Shown here: positions 40,827 through 50,819 of the stretch, piece by piece
Layout: each line of letters starts with the position of its first letter
Numbering within the stretch: position 1 is the first letter of the stretch
Assembly: GCA_019359245.1 (NCBI GenBank)
Contig: JAHHHR010000002.1
Coordinates: 1-64,000 of the forward strand
Reading direction: 5' to 3'
Length of the DNA stretch: 64,000 bases
From: Nostoc desertorum CM1-VF14
Lineage (GTDB): Bacteria; Cyanobacteriota; Cyanobacteriia; Cyanobacteriales; Nostocaceae
The notes under the pieces: generated by a model
What the model was told of the DNA's origin: nothing
Database searches by the model: none
The model's input: only the letters and a program-made list of their open reading frames with translations
Translations under genes and position numbers: made by a program

Positions 40827-40986
40827 CGTTTCCTGACATCTCCGATCAATCTACTCACTAAGACAGATTTTATGAAGGCACAAAGTAAAGTAAACTCCGC
40901 CCTATTACTTTCGTAAAGATTCAGTAAAGAAATTTTAAGAATTTGTCAAATTTATTGTACATTTTGTATTTCTGTAAACCCACGCC

Positions 40987-41220
40987 ATGAATTATCCCAT
41001 TCCAGACAGTCCCCAGGAAATTTTTGCCCTACGACAACAGCCGATTGATGAAGAACTGGTTGCCAGTGCGATCGCTGGAGTAATTAAAGTTGTCCGTGCT
41101 CAGGGTCAATCTTTGGAAGAATTAACCGCTCAGTTGCTAGCAGATGATTCCCTGTTGGATCAGCAACAACGTCGCTGGTTAACCCAATTAGTTGCCCAAT
41201 CTTGGGAAAAGTTCTCCTAA
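40987..41220 (+). CDS. conserved hypothetical protein, 77 aa
   Basis: MNYPIPDSPQEIFALRQQPIDEELVASAIAGVIKVVRAQGQSLEELTAQLLADDSLLDQQQRRWL. Confidence 0.75.
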   Translation: MNYPIPDSPQEIFALRQQPIDEELVASAIAGVIKVVRAQGQSLEELTAQLLADDSLLDQQQRRWLTQLVAQSWEKFS

Positions 41221-41671
41221 ACTCTTGTATATGATGAAGTTTTTGTCGCAGCATTAGTTTTCTAGGACTGCACCTAAATGTTGGTGATGCCTGCGGCGGA
41301 CTGCGCCTACGCATTTTAAGTATAGGAGTAACATGTCTAGAATTGGCAATTGGGTTGCTATGTTTGCATTTACGGCACAGAAGCCACTAACTTAACCATA
41401 TCAGCACTAGGCACTAGAAACTCAATCAGATACGTCAAAACTAGCCTAAAGATGAATATACTCAAAATGATCAGCCTTGTGGATGAGTTGCCAGATCAGC
41501 CAGTTTTTTGAGTAAATCCAAGGGTTGGAATTTCAAGGTTTTATATCGATTCATGTGGTAGCGATCGCTCTTTGGAAAAAAACTTTTTGGTTTACTGATA
41601 TATGCAAGGGTGGAAGTTAGCGTTCAATGATCTGCTTATTAGCTACGCTCACACAAAACTTTTACACGAAA

Positions 41672-41693
41672 ATGGGAGGCGATCGCCTCCCAT
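41672..41693. repeat. 22-bp perfect palindrome centred on HIP1
   Basis: ATGGGAGGCGATCGCCTCCCAT. Confidence 0.85.
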
Positions 41694-41729
41694 AATCATT
41701 GCAATGCGTAAAATTTACTCACAATACTA

Positions 41730-41893
41730 GAACTTACGCATGGTACATAAGTACTATACGCAATTTGGGTGTTTTAACCATGTTTAGCACCTAGCGATCG
41801 CAAATATGCGAGTACATCAGGGTTATGCGAAGCGCCTAAAACGACCAAATATGGTTATACATATTATGGTTAATTTGTACAGTGCGTAAGTCC
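41730..41893. mobile_element. MITE-like element with TA flanks
   Basis: TIRs GAACTTACGCATGGTACA / TGTACAGTGCGTAAGTCC; flanked by TA on both sides (41728-41729, 41894-41895); no ORF. Confidence 0.75.
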
Positions 41894-41912
41894 TAAATAC
41901 ATCATATTTTTG

Positions 41913-43574
41913 TCAACTAGAAGCTTTCACCACTGCTTCCGCTTGAGAATGCAATAACAAACCATATTCCAAGCCCTCCACCACAGCTTGATAGGAAGCC
42001 TCCAAAATATTGGTAGAAACCCCTACTGTTGTCCAGCGTTGACGACCATTGCCTGATTCTACCAACACACGGGTTTTTGCCGCAGTACCCGTATGTCCGT
42101 TGAGAATCCGCACTTTATAATCTGTCAAATCAAAGGTTGCTATTTGGGGATAAAAGTTTACCAAAGCTTTCCGTAAAGCCGCATCCAAAGCTGCAACAGG
42201 GCCGTTACCTTCCGCCGCCTCCAGAATATTTTTCCCTTCAACAGCGAGTTTGACTGTGGCTAGGGCATTGCTAGTTTCTTTTCCCTCAATCAAGTCACAG
42301 TGGACTTGAAAACCTTTGACTTCAAAAAACTTCTGGCGATCTCCCAAAGCTTCGTGCATCAACAGCGCAAAACTGGCCTCTGCTGCTTCAAATTGAAATC
42401 CTTCACTCTCTAAATCTTTGAGGCGGTGGAGAATTTGCTTGGCTTCTGCCTTTTGGTGATCTAAGTCAATCCCAAAACTGCGGGCTTTGGCTAAAACATT
42501 GCTAAGTCCAGACTGTTCAGAAATCACGATGCGGCGATGATTCCCGACTTGTTCCGGCTGAATGTGTTCGTAAGTCAGGGGATTACGTTCCACGGCTGAT
42601 ACATGAATACCGCCTTTATGGGCAAAAGCCGAAAGTCCCACAAAGGGAGCGTGTTCATCTGGCGCAAGATTAACCACCTCACTCACAAAACGACTAGCTT
42701 CTGTAAGTTGTGTTAGCTGGTCTTCTGTGATACAACTGTAACCCAGCTTCAGTTGTAAATTGGGAATTAACGAACAGAGGTTAGCATTACCGCAACGTTC
42801 ACCGTAACCGTTAATTGTGCCCTGTACCATCTTTGCCCCTGCCATAACGGCGGCTATTGCGTTAGCAACCGCCATTTCCGAATCGTTATGAGTATGAATT
42901 CCAATTTGAGGGATTGTCCTTTGTCCTTTATCCTTTGTCATTAGTTCTTGACTAATGACTAATGACAAATGACTACTGACATCTTGAACAATTTGGCTAA
43001 TTTCATGGGGTAAAGTGCCACCATTGGTATCACACAAGACTAGCCATTCAGCACCAGATGCGATCGCAGCCTCTAATGTCTGTAAAGCGTAATCTGGATT
43101 ATGCTTGTAACCATCAAACCAATGTTCGGCATCGTAGATAATGCGACGACCTTGAGAACGGAGGTACTCAATGGTGTCACGAATCATCGCCAAATTTTCT
43201 TCTAATGTCGTCTTGAGGCTGGCTGTAACATGTAAATCCCAAGACTTGCCGAAAATCGTTACCCAGCGAGTTCCCGCAGCCAAAATATCCTGTAGCATCG
43301 GTTCGGTTGCGGCAGTAGTGTTGGGGCGTCGAGTCGAACAAAAAGCCACAATTTCAGATTGTTTTAGCGGATCTTCTTGAAGTTGCCAGAAGAATTGTAC
43401 ATCCTTGGGATTTGCACCAGGCCAACCGCCTTCAATAAAGGGAATTCCCAGTTGATCGAGTCTTTTGGCAATGCGTAACTTATCTTCTATCGATACTGAT
43501 AGCCCCTCGCGCTGAGTGCCATCCCGTAATGTAGTGTCATAGAGCCAAAGTTGAGGTGAGGAATTTGTGGTCAT
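41913..43574 (-). CDS. cimA: (R)-citramalate synthase
   Basis: LWLYDTTLRDGTQREGLSVS, HTHNDSEMAVANAIAAVMAGAKMVQGTINGYGERCGNANL; contains in-frame heptamer-repeat insertion. Confidence 0.93.
   Translation of the reverse strand: MTTNSSPQLWLYDTTLRDGTQREGLSVSIEDKLRIAKRLDQLGIPFIEGGWPGANPKDVQFFWQLQEDPLKQSEIVAFCSTRRPNTTAATEPMLQDILAAGTRWVTIFGKSWDLHVTASLKTTLEENLAMIRDTIEYLRSQGRRIIYDAEHWFDGYKHNPDYALQTLEAAIASGAEWLVLCDTNGGTLPHEISQIVQDVSSHLSLVISQELMTKDKGQRTIPQIGIHTHNDSEMAVANAIAAVMAGAKMVQGTINGYGERCGNANLCSLIPNLQLKLGYSCITEDQLTQLTEASRFVSEVVNLAPDEHAPFVGLSAFAHKGGIHVSAVERNPLTYEHIQPEQVGNHRRIVISEQSGLSNVLAKARSFGIDLDHQKAEAKQILHRLKDLESEGFQFEAAEASFALLMHEALGDRQKFFEVKGFQVHCDLIEGKETSNALATVKLAVEGKNILEAAEGNGPVAALDAALRKALVNFYPQIATFDLTDYKVRILNGHTGTAAKTRVLVESGNGRQRWTTVGVSTNILEASYQAVVEGLEYGLLLHSQAEAVVKASS
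42911..42977. repeat. heptamer array inside cimA
   Basis: GGATTGTCCTTTGTCCTTTATCCTTTGTCATTAGTTCTTGACTAATGACTAATGACAAATGACTA. Confidence 0.8.
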
Positions 43575-43649
43575 AAAACTGGGACCGACGAGACAACTTT
43601 CGAGGCAATGTGTCAATATACAACAAAACGCCAGTTTGACAATTTAAAA

Positions 43650-43988
43650 ATGCCTAAGATACTAGCTCAAGGTAAAACAATTGAGTGTGTAAGTAAAAGC
43701 AATCTCCGAACAATTTTGCTGCAAAATGGTATTGACCTCTACAATGACGGTGCTAAGGTAATAAACTGTCGGGGCATTGGCAGTTGTGGAACCTGCGCGG
43801 TTAAGGTAGAGGGTGAAGTATCAGCAGCGAATTGGCGTGATCAAGCACGGCGTTCGCTTCCTCCCCATTCTCCTACAACAGACTTGCGTTTAGCCTGTCA
43901 AACTCAGGTTTTAGGCGACGTGAAAGTGACAAAGTTTGATGGATTTTGGGGACAAGGTTCTCGAATAGTGTGGACACCAAAAGGTTAA
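43650..43988 (+). CDS. 2Fe-2S ferredoxin-fold protein
   Basis: NCRGIGSCGTCAVKVEG...LRLACQTQVLGDVKV (CxxxxCxxC...C); ATG at 43650. Confidence 0.88.
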   Translation: MPKILAQGKTIECVSKSNLRTILLQNGIDLYNDGAKVINCRGIGSCGTCAVKVEGEVSAANWRDQARRSLPPHSPTTDLRLACQTQVLGDVKVTKFDGFWGQGSRIVWTPKG

Positions 43989-44004
43989 AAAGGAGTAAGA
44001 CAAG

Positions 44005-44388
44005 ATGGGTAGATGGACACCCTTAATTTTAATGGCTGGAGGTTTAGCCATTCTGCTTGGTACATTACTAGGCATCAACTTTCCTATGGGCGTACAAACT
44101 GCTAACAATCCCAGTGACAGGAAATCAGAAGTCCTGCCAGCTAATATCAATGTTAATAGCGGTGCTGGCAGCAGAAATGATGGAGCTGCAACTGAAGGAA
44201 CTGAAGGAAATGAAACAACTGAAACAAACCAACCTAGACGCACTATTGTAGCTCCAAGACCTGACAACAGGAGTAGCGTTGCCCAGAATACTGACAGTAC
44301 AACAGACGTTAATACAGATACTTCACAAACTGATACACCATCCACTGATGTAAATCAAGGCAACGAACCTATTCGTGCTTTGTGGTAA
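44005..44388 (+). CDS. hypothetical single-pass membrane protein, Thr/Asn-rich
   Basis: N-terminal TM (PLILMAGGLAILLGTLLGINF), low-complexity tail. Confidence 0.65.
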   Translation: MGRWTPLILMAGGLAILLGTLLGINFPMGVQTANNPSDRKSEVLPANINVNSGAGSRNDGAATEGTEGNETTETNQPRRTIVAPRPDNRSSVAQNTDSTTDVNTDTSQTDTPSTDVNQGNEPIRALW

Positions 44389-44485
44389 CGATACATCCAT
44401 GTTTAATTACAAGTTATAAGTTATGAGTTTTAGTTATGAGTTATTAGTTATGTACTAATGATAAATAGCTAATAATAAATGACTA

Positions 44486-46522
44486 ATGACTAGTGAGATT
44501 GTAATTATTGGTGGCGGCGTTATTGGTTTAGCGATCGCCATTGAGCTAAAACTGCGCGGGACAAGTGTCACCGTGTTTTGTCGTGACTTTCAGGCTGCCG
44601 CTACCCATGCCGCTGCTGGGATGTTGGCACCAGATGCGGAAAACATCACTAATGGGGCAATGCGTTCCTTATGTTGGCGATCGCGTGCTTTATATCCCGA
44701 CTGGACGCGCAAAATAGAAGAATTAACTGGGTTAAATACTGGCTACCGGCCCTGCGGTATCCTCGCACCGGTCTTTGAAGAGGCAAGGGGGCAGGGGGCA
44801 GGGGGCAGGGAGCAGGGAGCAGGGAGCAGGGAGCATGGGCAAAATTTCTCTCCTCTGCACCGTTCCCCCTGCCCCCCCGCCTCTTCCCCTGCTTACTGGT
44901 TAGATAAAGAGGCAATTTATCAATATCAATCAGGATTGGGAGCAGAGGTCGTTGGTGGCTGGTGGTATCCTGAAGATGCAGTAGTTGATAATAAAGCTCT
45001 AGCTCACGTATTGTGGACAGTTGCTGAGTCTGTTGGTGTTGAACTCAAAAACGGCATTACAGTAGAAGCATTTTTACAGCAGCAAGGAAAAGTGGTTGGC
45101 GTGCAAACCAATGCTGGTGTAATTCGAGCCGCCCACTATGTTTTAGCTTCAGGTGCTTGGTCAAATGAGTTGTTACCAATACCTGTGCGTCCTAGAAAAG
45201 GACAAATGCTGAGTGTGCGGATACCAGAATTTGCCCCGGAATTGCCCTTGAAGCGGGTTTTGTTTGGGCAGGATATTTACATCGTACCAAGACGCGATCG
45301 CCTTGTTCTTGGCGCAACCAGCGAAGATGTTGGCTTTACCCCTAATAACACCCCAGAAGGCATTCAAACACTATTACAAGCTGCCATCCGGTTGTATCCC
45401 CAGCTAAAGCATTATCCCATCCAAGAATTCTGGTGGGGATTTCGCCCAGCCACCCCTGATGAGTTGCCCATCCTTGGCACTAGCCACTGTCCAAATTTAA
45501 CCTTTGCTACAGGTCATTACCGTAACGGGATTCTACTTGCACCCGTAACAGCTGCATTGATTGCTGATTTGATCTTGGAACAAAAGTCTGACCCCCTACT
45601 TGTTGATTTTCACTATTCGCGCTTCCAGTCCAAACCATCTACCTCTACCCCAATGCTGACTCACTCTGCCAATTTCTCCAACGGGCATCGTCCTGCCATA
45701 TCGCCTCAGCAGCCACCACTCGCCATTCAAGATTCACCACTAATTATTGCTGGCAAAACTTTTCAATCCCGCTTGATGACTGGAACTGGTAAGTATCGCA
45801 GCATCGAAGAAATGCAGCAAAGCGTCGTCGCTAGTGATTGCCAGATTGTCACCGTAGCAGTTCGACGGGTACAAACCAAGGTCCCCGGACATGAAGGTTT
45901 AGCTGAAGCCTTAGATTGGACAAAAATCTGGATGTTGCCCAATACCGCAGGTTGCCAAACTGCTGAAGAGGCGATTCGGGTGGCGCGTTTGGGGCGAGAA
46001 ATGGCGAAATTGTTAGGGCAGGAAGATAATAACTTTGTCAAGTTAGAAGTAATACCTGACCTTAAGTATTTACTCCCAGATCCGATTGGGACGTTGCAAG
46101 CCGCAGAACAACTAGTTAAAGAAGGCTTTGCTGTATTGCCTTATATTAACGCTGACCCCATGTTAGCCAAGCGTTTAGAAGAAGTAGGCTGTGCTACGGT
46201 AATGCCTTTGGCATCACCGATTGGTTCTGGGCAAGGGCTAAAAACAACCGCCAACATCCAAATCATCATCGAAAATGCGAATGTGCCAGTGGTGGTGGAT
46301 GCTGGCATTGGTTCACCCTCAGAAGCTGCTCAGGCAATGGAATTGGGAGCAGATGTTTTATTGATTAATAGTGCGATCGCTCTTTCTCCAAACCCAGCCG
46401 CAATGGCTCGTGCCATGAATTTAGCAACAGTTGCCGGTCGTTTGGCATACCTTGCTGGCAGGATGCCTATCAAAGACTACGCCAGTCCTAGTTCTCCTCT
46501 GACTGGGACGATTACTAGTTAG
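44486..46522 (+). CDS. thiO/thiG: bifunctional glycine oxidase / thiazole synthase
   Basis: N-term FAD domain [22 protein letters not shown]-term thiazole synthase [51 protein letters not shown]. Confidence 0.96.
   Translation: MTSEIVIIGGGVIGLAIAIELKLRGTSVTVFCRDFQAAATHAAAGMLAPDAENITNGAMRSLCWRSRALYPDWTRKIEELTGLNTGYRPCGILAPVFEEARGQGAGGREQGAGSREHGQNFSPLHRSPCPPASSPAYWLDKEAIYQYQSGLGAEVVGGWWYPEDAVVDNKALAHVLWTVAESVGVELKNGITVEAFLQQQGKVVGVQTNAGVIRAAHYVLASGAWSNELLPIPVRPRKGQMLSVRIPEFAPELPLKRVLFGQDIYIVPRRDRLVLGATSEDVGFTPNNTPEGIQTLLQAAIRLYPQLKHYPIQEFWWGFRPATPDELPILGTSHCPNLTFATGHYRNGILLAPVTAALIADLILEQKSDPLLVDFHYSRFQSKPSTSTPMLTHSANFSNGHRPAISPQQPPLAIQDSPLIIAGKTFQSRLMTGTGKYRSIEEMQQSVVASDCQIVTVAVRRVQTKVPGHEGLAEALDWTKIWMLPNTAGCQTAEEAIRVARLGREMAKLLGQEDNNFVKLEVIPDLKYLLPDPIGTLQAAEQLVKEGFAVLPYINADPMLAKRLEEVGCATVMPLASPIGSGQGLKTTANIQIIIENANVPVVVDAGIGSPSEAAQAMELGADVLLINSAIALSPNPAAMARAMNLATVAGRLAYLAGRMPIKDYASPSSPLTGTITS
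44780..44892. repeat. dispersed hairpin element inside thiO domain
   Basis: (GGGAGCA)n-AAAATTTCTCTCCTCTGCACC-(CCCTGCC)n. Confidence 0.85.
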
Positions 46523-46591
46523 GGTTTGGGGCATGGGGCATATACGGACAAGCAAGACAAAAGAGACAAAAGGAATAACCAATGCCCAATA

Positions 46592-46660
46592 CTTCTCTAC
46601 AAGAGGCTGCGCCCTAAGCGTTTGCGTAGCTTGCTTCTCCGTAGGAGTACGCTCAGTACA
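46592..46660 (-). repeat. small dispersed repeat nested in a heptamer array
   Basis: GCGTACTCCTACGGAGAAGCAAGCTACGC (minus) between AATGCCCAA units; copy at 17628-17672. Confidence 0.65.
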
Positions 46661-46783
46661 AGTGCCCAATGCCCAATTTGCAATGCCCAATCTCCAATAA
46701 TGTAACGATTTGTCTAGCAGTTTAAGAGCGGATCTAGCATTTCTGTAACATTAAATGAACAATCAAGATAAAGGAATCAATTC

Positions 46784-46963
46784 ATGCCCTATACAAACGA
46801 AGAAGGCGGTCTTCTGAATAATTTTGCCCGCGAACCAAAGATTTATCAAGCGGAACCTCCCACGGAAGGGCAAAAGCGAACTTATCTCTTCCTAGGAATC
46901 GCTGCTACAGTTTTGGTTGGCAGCTTGATTTTAGTCGCCTTCTTTGTTTCTCAAAGCAGTTGA
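46784..46963 (+). CDS. psb34: photosystem II assembly protein Psb34-like
   Basis: 59-aa ORF absent from supplied track: MPYTNEEGGLLNNFAREPKIYQAEPPTEGQKRTYLFLGIAATVLVGSLILVAFFVSQSS. Confidence 0.8.
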   Translation: MPYTNEEGGLLNNFAREPKIYQAEPPTEGQKRTYLFLGIAATVLVGSLILVAFFVSQSS

Positions 46964-47003
46964 TCGTAAAACATTTTAATAAAATTTCATTTTTTTTATA
47001 TTT

Positions 47004-47036
47004 CAGGTTCCGATTTTAAAAGGGGCCTGGTTTTTT
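47004..47036 (+). terminator. intrinsic terminator of psb34
   Basis: CAGGTTCC-GATTTTAAAA-GGGGCCTG-G-TTTTTT (with G.U pairs). Confidence 0.75.
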
Positions 47037-47223
47037 ATTTCCTGTTAAAATTGAATGATTAATTAGAGTATAATTATATACTGTCTTCTTTTACTAAACC
47101 TGAAAAGCTTGGTTTATCCTGAGCGGCAGAGCGTTAGTTTAAAAATCATTTCTATTATGAGTTTAGACCACTTAAATACGCCAAGAAAAGTGATATGTAC
47201 TGTGTTTTCGCTCTTTAGCTGCC

Positions 47224-49437
47224 ATGAGCGTAAATGATACTGCACACAATGATAATTCTGCTTTGAATCGGCAAGTATATCACCGCTTGAAACTTGCCCT
47301 AAGTCTTGGCTTACGACGACAACTATTTATAGCAGTATGTGATAATTTATACTTAAGAAATCAAATAGCGGGTCGTTTGCATTCAACATTGGCTTATCCT
47401 ATTGGACAAGTGCTATCTCAGCCATCAAATGCCCAGGAAAATAGCACTCCAGCCTATCCGCGATTAGTTACGTTGCGTTTAAATTTAAACGATCCCAATC
47501 CCATAATTCAAATAAATCAATGGTTGGCAAACTATCCACCGCCAATTGTTGGGGCATCAAAAGATACCCCTGGAAAACCTTTTCCAGTACCAGCATTTCA
47601 GATTGTTGGCGTGGAGCATCTCACCAAACAACCAGTCGCTACACAACGGTTATTTTTGCACCATCTCCGCTTAAGCGAACAATATTTCTCTGTACAAGAA
47701 TCTAGCCGATTCCTAGAATCTAACTTGCTGTTATGGATACCGCGTCCTTGGTTATCCGCTATCAAACAATCAGCGCCACAGTTTTGGCGTTGTCGGACTG
47801 GTGTATTTGTGTTTGCCGGAGAACCCACACCAGCAACTCAGAATTCGGGCTATCCAGAACGTTTTTCTAGTTCCAAAAGCTTGGATTTAGGGAATATTGA
47901 GCAATCGATTTTAGATGAATCGGTTACCCCAGGAGAACTCAGAACCGCAGTCACCGAGTTCAAGTTTAAAAATAATTCCGATTTTCCGGCAGAAACACAA
48001 GGGAATGGTGTACACAAAATCCAAGAAGCTTCGCCGCCAATAGCGGATTTATTGAAGGCTGCGCCACAACAGCAGGAATCTCCTAATCGTTCTAGTAGTG
48101 AGAGTAATCCTCAATCGCTGTCGTCTTTGTCTTATATCAGTAGCGAGTTAACGGAGCTAGTAATAGCAACAATAAATACAAATATTGCTCAAGATACAGA
48201 GGATTACTTGCAACCGCAGCAGATTTTGCTGGAGATTGAAGAATTACACGAAAAACAAGTTCCAGTGGAGGTACTGGCAGAAGCTTATCATCGCTTGGGT
48301 ACCTTATATCGCCTTCGCATTGAGCAAGGAGATTCAACCCTAGAAAATCTGATGGTGGCAATTATTGCCTATCAGGAGGCAATTAGCTATGACGAAACCT
48401 CACCACAACTCCCAGATATCTTGAATGATTTGGGTACACTCTACTGGATGCTATACCGCACACCACCCAATTCTGAGGAAGGAAAAACTTATATAGAGCA
48501 GGCAATAGAATTTTATCAGTTGGCGTTAAAGATGATCTCACCCCAGACGCATCGGGAAACTTATGCTCGTGTGCAAAATAATTTGGGGACGGCTTATGGT
48601 GATTTAGCTCGTTTTTCTCACCCATCTGAAAACTGGCAGCAAGCAGTTTTAGCTTACAATGAAGCACTTAGCTACCGTACAGCCGACATGGACTCATTAA
48701 AGTATGCGGCTTGCCAGAATAATTTGGGTACTGCTTACTGGCATCTAGGGCAATACAACCAACCGATTGTGCATTTAAAGAAAGCGATCGCAGCTTACAA
48801 CCAAGCACTTGTATACTACAACCCCGAACAGGAACCGCTTAAGTATGGCATGATTCAAAACAACATCGGTACTGCCTGTTGGAATCTGGCACAATACGAG
48901 CAACCTGCCCAAAATCTTCAGCTAGCTATAGATGTATATAGCGAAGCTCTCAAGTATCGCACTCCAGCTAATGTTCCTAGCGCCTGCGCTGCTACACAAA
49001 ATAATCTAGGTACTGCTTACTGGCATCTAGCAAACCTATCTCAGACAACTAAAGAGGCACGGCAAAAGTATCTGCAACTATGTATCAGCGCTTACGAAGA
49101 GGCCATAGATTTGGCTCGCTCACTTAGCGGTACTCCTTTAAGTTTTGATTTGCTAGCCTCTTATAATAACCTGGGGCTGGCACATTATCAGCTAGTAATA
49201 GATAAGTCGTTTAATGGTGACAAAGCAACACGTTCTCAACACCTAGAAACATCTTTAGACAACCATTTGCAAGCCTTAAACGGATTGAGCAAACAACCAG
49301 AGGCTTATCAAACAACCTTTACTTATGTGGTAAAAACTATTCGTGCTTTTCATAACGAGTTAGGCATACAGGGACAAAATCTGGCTTTATCTAAAGTTCC
49401 TAGTCAGTTGTTGCCAGAGATTTTGTCAAAGTTATAA
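47224..49437 (+). CDS. tetratricopeptide repeat protein
   Basis: Repeated CQNNLGTAYWHLGQYNQP...AIAAYNQAL units. Confidence 0.9.
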   Translation: MSVNDTAHNDNSALNRQVYHRLKLALSLGLRRQLFIAVCDNLYLRNQIAGRLHSTLAYPIGQVLSQPSNAQENSTPAYPRLVTLRLNLNDPNPIIQINQWLANYPPPIVGASKDTPGKPFPVPAFQIVGVEHLTKQPVATQRLFLHHLRLSEQYFSVQESSRFLESNLLLWIPRPWLSAIKQSAPQFWRCRTGVFVFAGEPTPATQNSGYPERFSSSKSLDLGNIEQSILDESVTPGELRTAVTEFKFKNNSDFPAETQGNGVHKIQEASPPIADLLKAAPQQQESPNRSSSESNPQSLSSLSYISSELTELVIATINTNIAQDTEDYLQPQQILLEIEELHEKQVPVEVLAEAYHRLGTLYRLRIEQGDSTLENLMVAIIAYQEAISYDETSPQLPDILNDLGTLYWMLYRTPPNSEEGKTYIEQAIEFYQLALKMISPQTHRETYARVQNNLGTAYGDLARFSHPSENWQQAVLAYNEALSYRTADMDSLKYAACQNNLGTAYWHLGQYNQPIVHLKKAIAAYNQALVYYNPEQEPLKYGMIQNNIGTACWNLAQYEQPAQNLQLAIDVYSEALKYRTPANVPSACAATQNNLGTAYWHLANLSQTTKEARQKYLQLCISAYEEAIDLARSLSGTPLSFDLLASYNNLGLAHYQLVIDKSFNGDKATRSQHLETSLDNHLQALNGLSKQPEAYQTTFTYVVKTIRAFHNELGIQGQNLALSKVPSQLLPEILSKL

Positions 49438-50081
49438 AACATATGCCGATAACCCTTGAGGATGAACCTGATTAAGGACTTCTCAATTGGCACTAGCACC
49501 GCAAGGCGAAAGTCAAAAGTTAACACTGAGCAAAGTTGAAGTATCAAAATTCAAAAACCAAAAGTTTTATGGAATAAGCTCTTTAGGGCTTTTCAATAGT
49601 CTGCTTATTAACGCCGTGCTGTACTAGTAGACTCAACAAGTCCACTTAGACTGAATCCCTTGCGGTTATCCTTGAATTCGACCAACGAATCACATTCATC
49701 CCAATAGTGCGGGGAGTGTCACGTCGCTTGGTTCCGAATTCAAAATTCAAAATTAATAATCCTCATAAATAAATTTAGTTGCTCTATATCATGAGTCTTT
49801 GTTGCTTAAAAAGAGGAACTTTATATTGGCTTGACAATTAATCAGGGAACCAAGTAAGGTAACGATTGCAATTACTCTTGTACTAATAACAAATTAGGAA
49901 AATATTTTAATACTACATAAACTTAGCTTAATATATAAAGTTTTCAATAATATTTTATGAAAAATACTAAAAATGTATAAAGAATACAAGAAAACGTTGG
50001 CATATTTTAAGTAAATTTACTAAGTTATACTAGATACATAGTTGAAAAAAGCTCCAGTATTGAGATTTGGATACTTAAATT

Positions 50082-50819
50082 ATGAAATTAAGTTTGGTTT
50101 TTGCGACTGCTATATCTAGTTTTTTTGTAGGTGCGACCACAACACTTGGTTTTTCTGACCAAGCATATGCTCTAACTTTTTCTGGAATCTCTAGTGGTAC
50201 ATGGGGTGAACCTACTCCAGGAAGCACCGATACCAATCCCATATACACAGGTGTGGGAAGCAACACATTTACTTGGGGTGATCCTAATGTGTGTCTACCA
50301 GGTCCTAGTGAGTGTACGATAACAGGCTCAAATCAACTTAACTTTAATGGAAATTCATTTTCAACTGAGATCAACTCTGCATTCAAAGTAGGTGATTTAA
50401 CTTACTTTAATGGAACGGTAAATGAAGGTACAAGCGTTGCATCTGTACCTCTAAATCTCAATCTATCCTTTAGCCCTCCCATTGGAGCCAGCCAAGTTTT
50501 TGACTTTAACTTGCGTCTAGTAAATACACCTAATAACGCAACAGATCCCGAAGAGAATGCTGATTTTGTATTTATAGACACCAATTTGAGTAATCGCAGT
50601 TTTAGCTTTGACGGTAATGAATACACACTTGAGCTAGCTGGCTTTAATCCAGATGTTGGACAGATAAGTATTAAGGCTCTTGAAGCAGCCACAACTACAA
50701 CAGCTATTTATGCCAAAATCAAAACCAAAACCATACCTGAACCTGCAACAGTAGCGGGTCTATCCCTGGTAGGGATATACCTGATATCTCGTAAAAAATT
50801 ATTGGAAAAGAAGTCATAA
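50082..50819 (+). CDS. PEP-CTERM sorting domain protein (exported)
   Basis: Signal peptide; C-term IPEPATVAGLSLVGIYLISRKKLLEKKS. Confidence 0.88.
   Translation: MKLSLVFATAISSFFVGATTTLGFSDQAYALTFSGISSGTWGEPTPGSTDTNPIYTGVGSNTFTWGDPNVCLPGPSECTITGSNQLNFNGNSFSTEINSAFKVGDLTYFNGTVNEGTSVASVPLNLNLSFSPPIGASQVFDFNLRLVNTPNNATDPEENADFVFIDTNLSNRSFSFDGNEYTLELAGFNPDVGQISIKALEAATTTTAIYAKIKTKTIPEPATVAGLSLVGIYLISRKKLLEKKS

Noticed and set aside
43911-44345. 144-aa minus-strand ORF
   Set aside because: Antisense to a same-length plus ORF with signal/TM; low-complexity Thr/Asn codons produce a Val/Ser-rich shadow.
44649-44915. 88-aa minus ORF with repeated [15 protein letters not shown]
   Set aside because: Antisense reading of the thiO repeat insertion, not a gene.
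13968-46522. TPP riboswitch for thiE/thiS/thiOG
   Set aside because: No CUGAGA ... ACCUGAUCUGG-type conserved elements found upstream of these genes.
44486-46522. thiO-thiG fusion as a novelty
   Set aside because: This bifunctional fusion is already known in cyanobacteria; only the repeat insertion is unusual.
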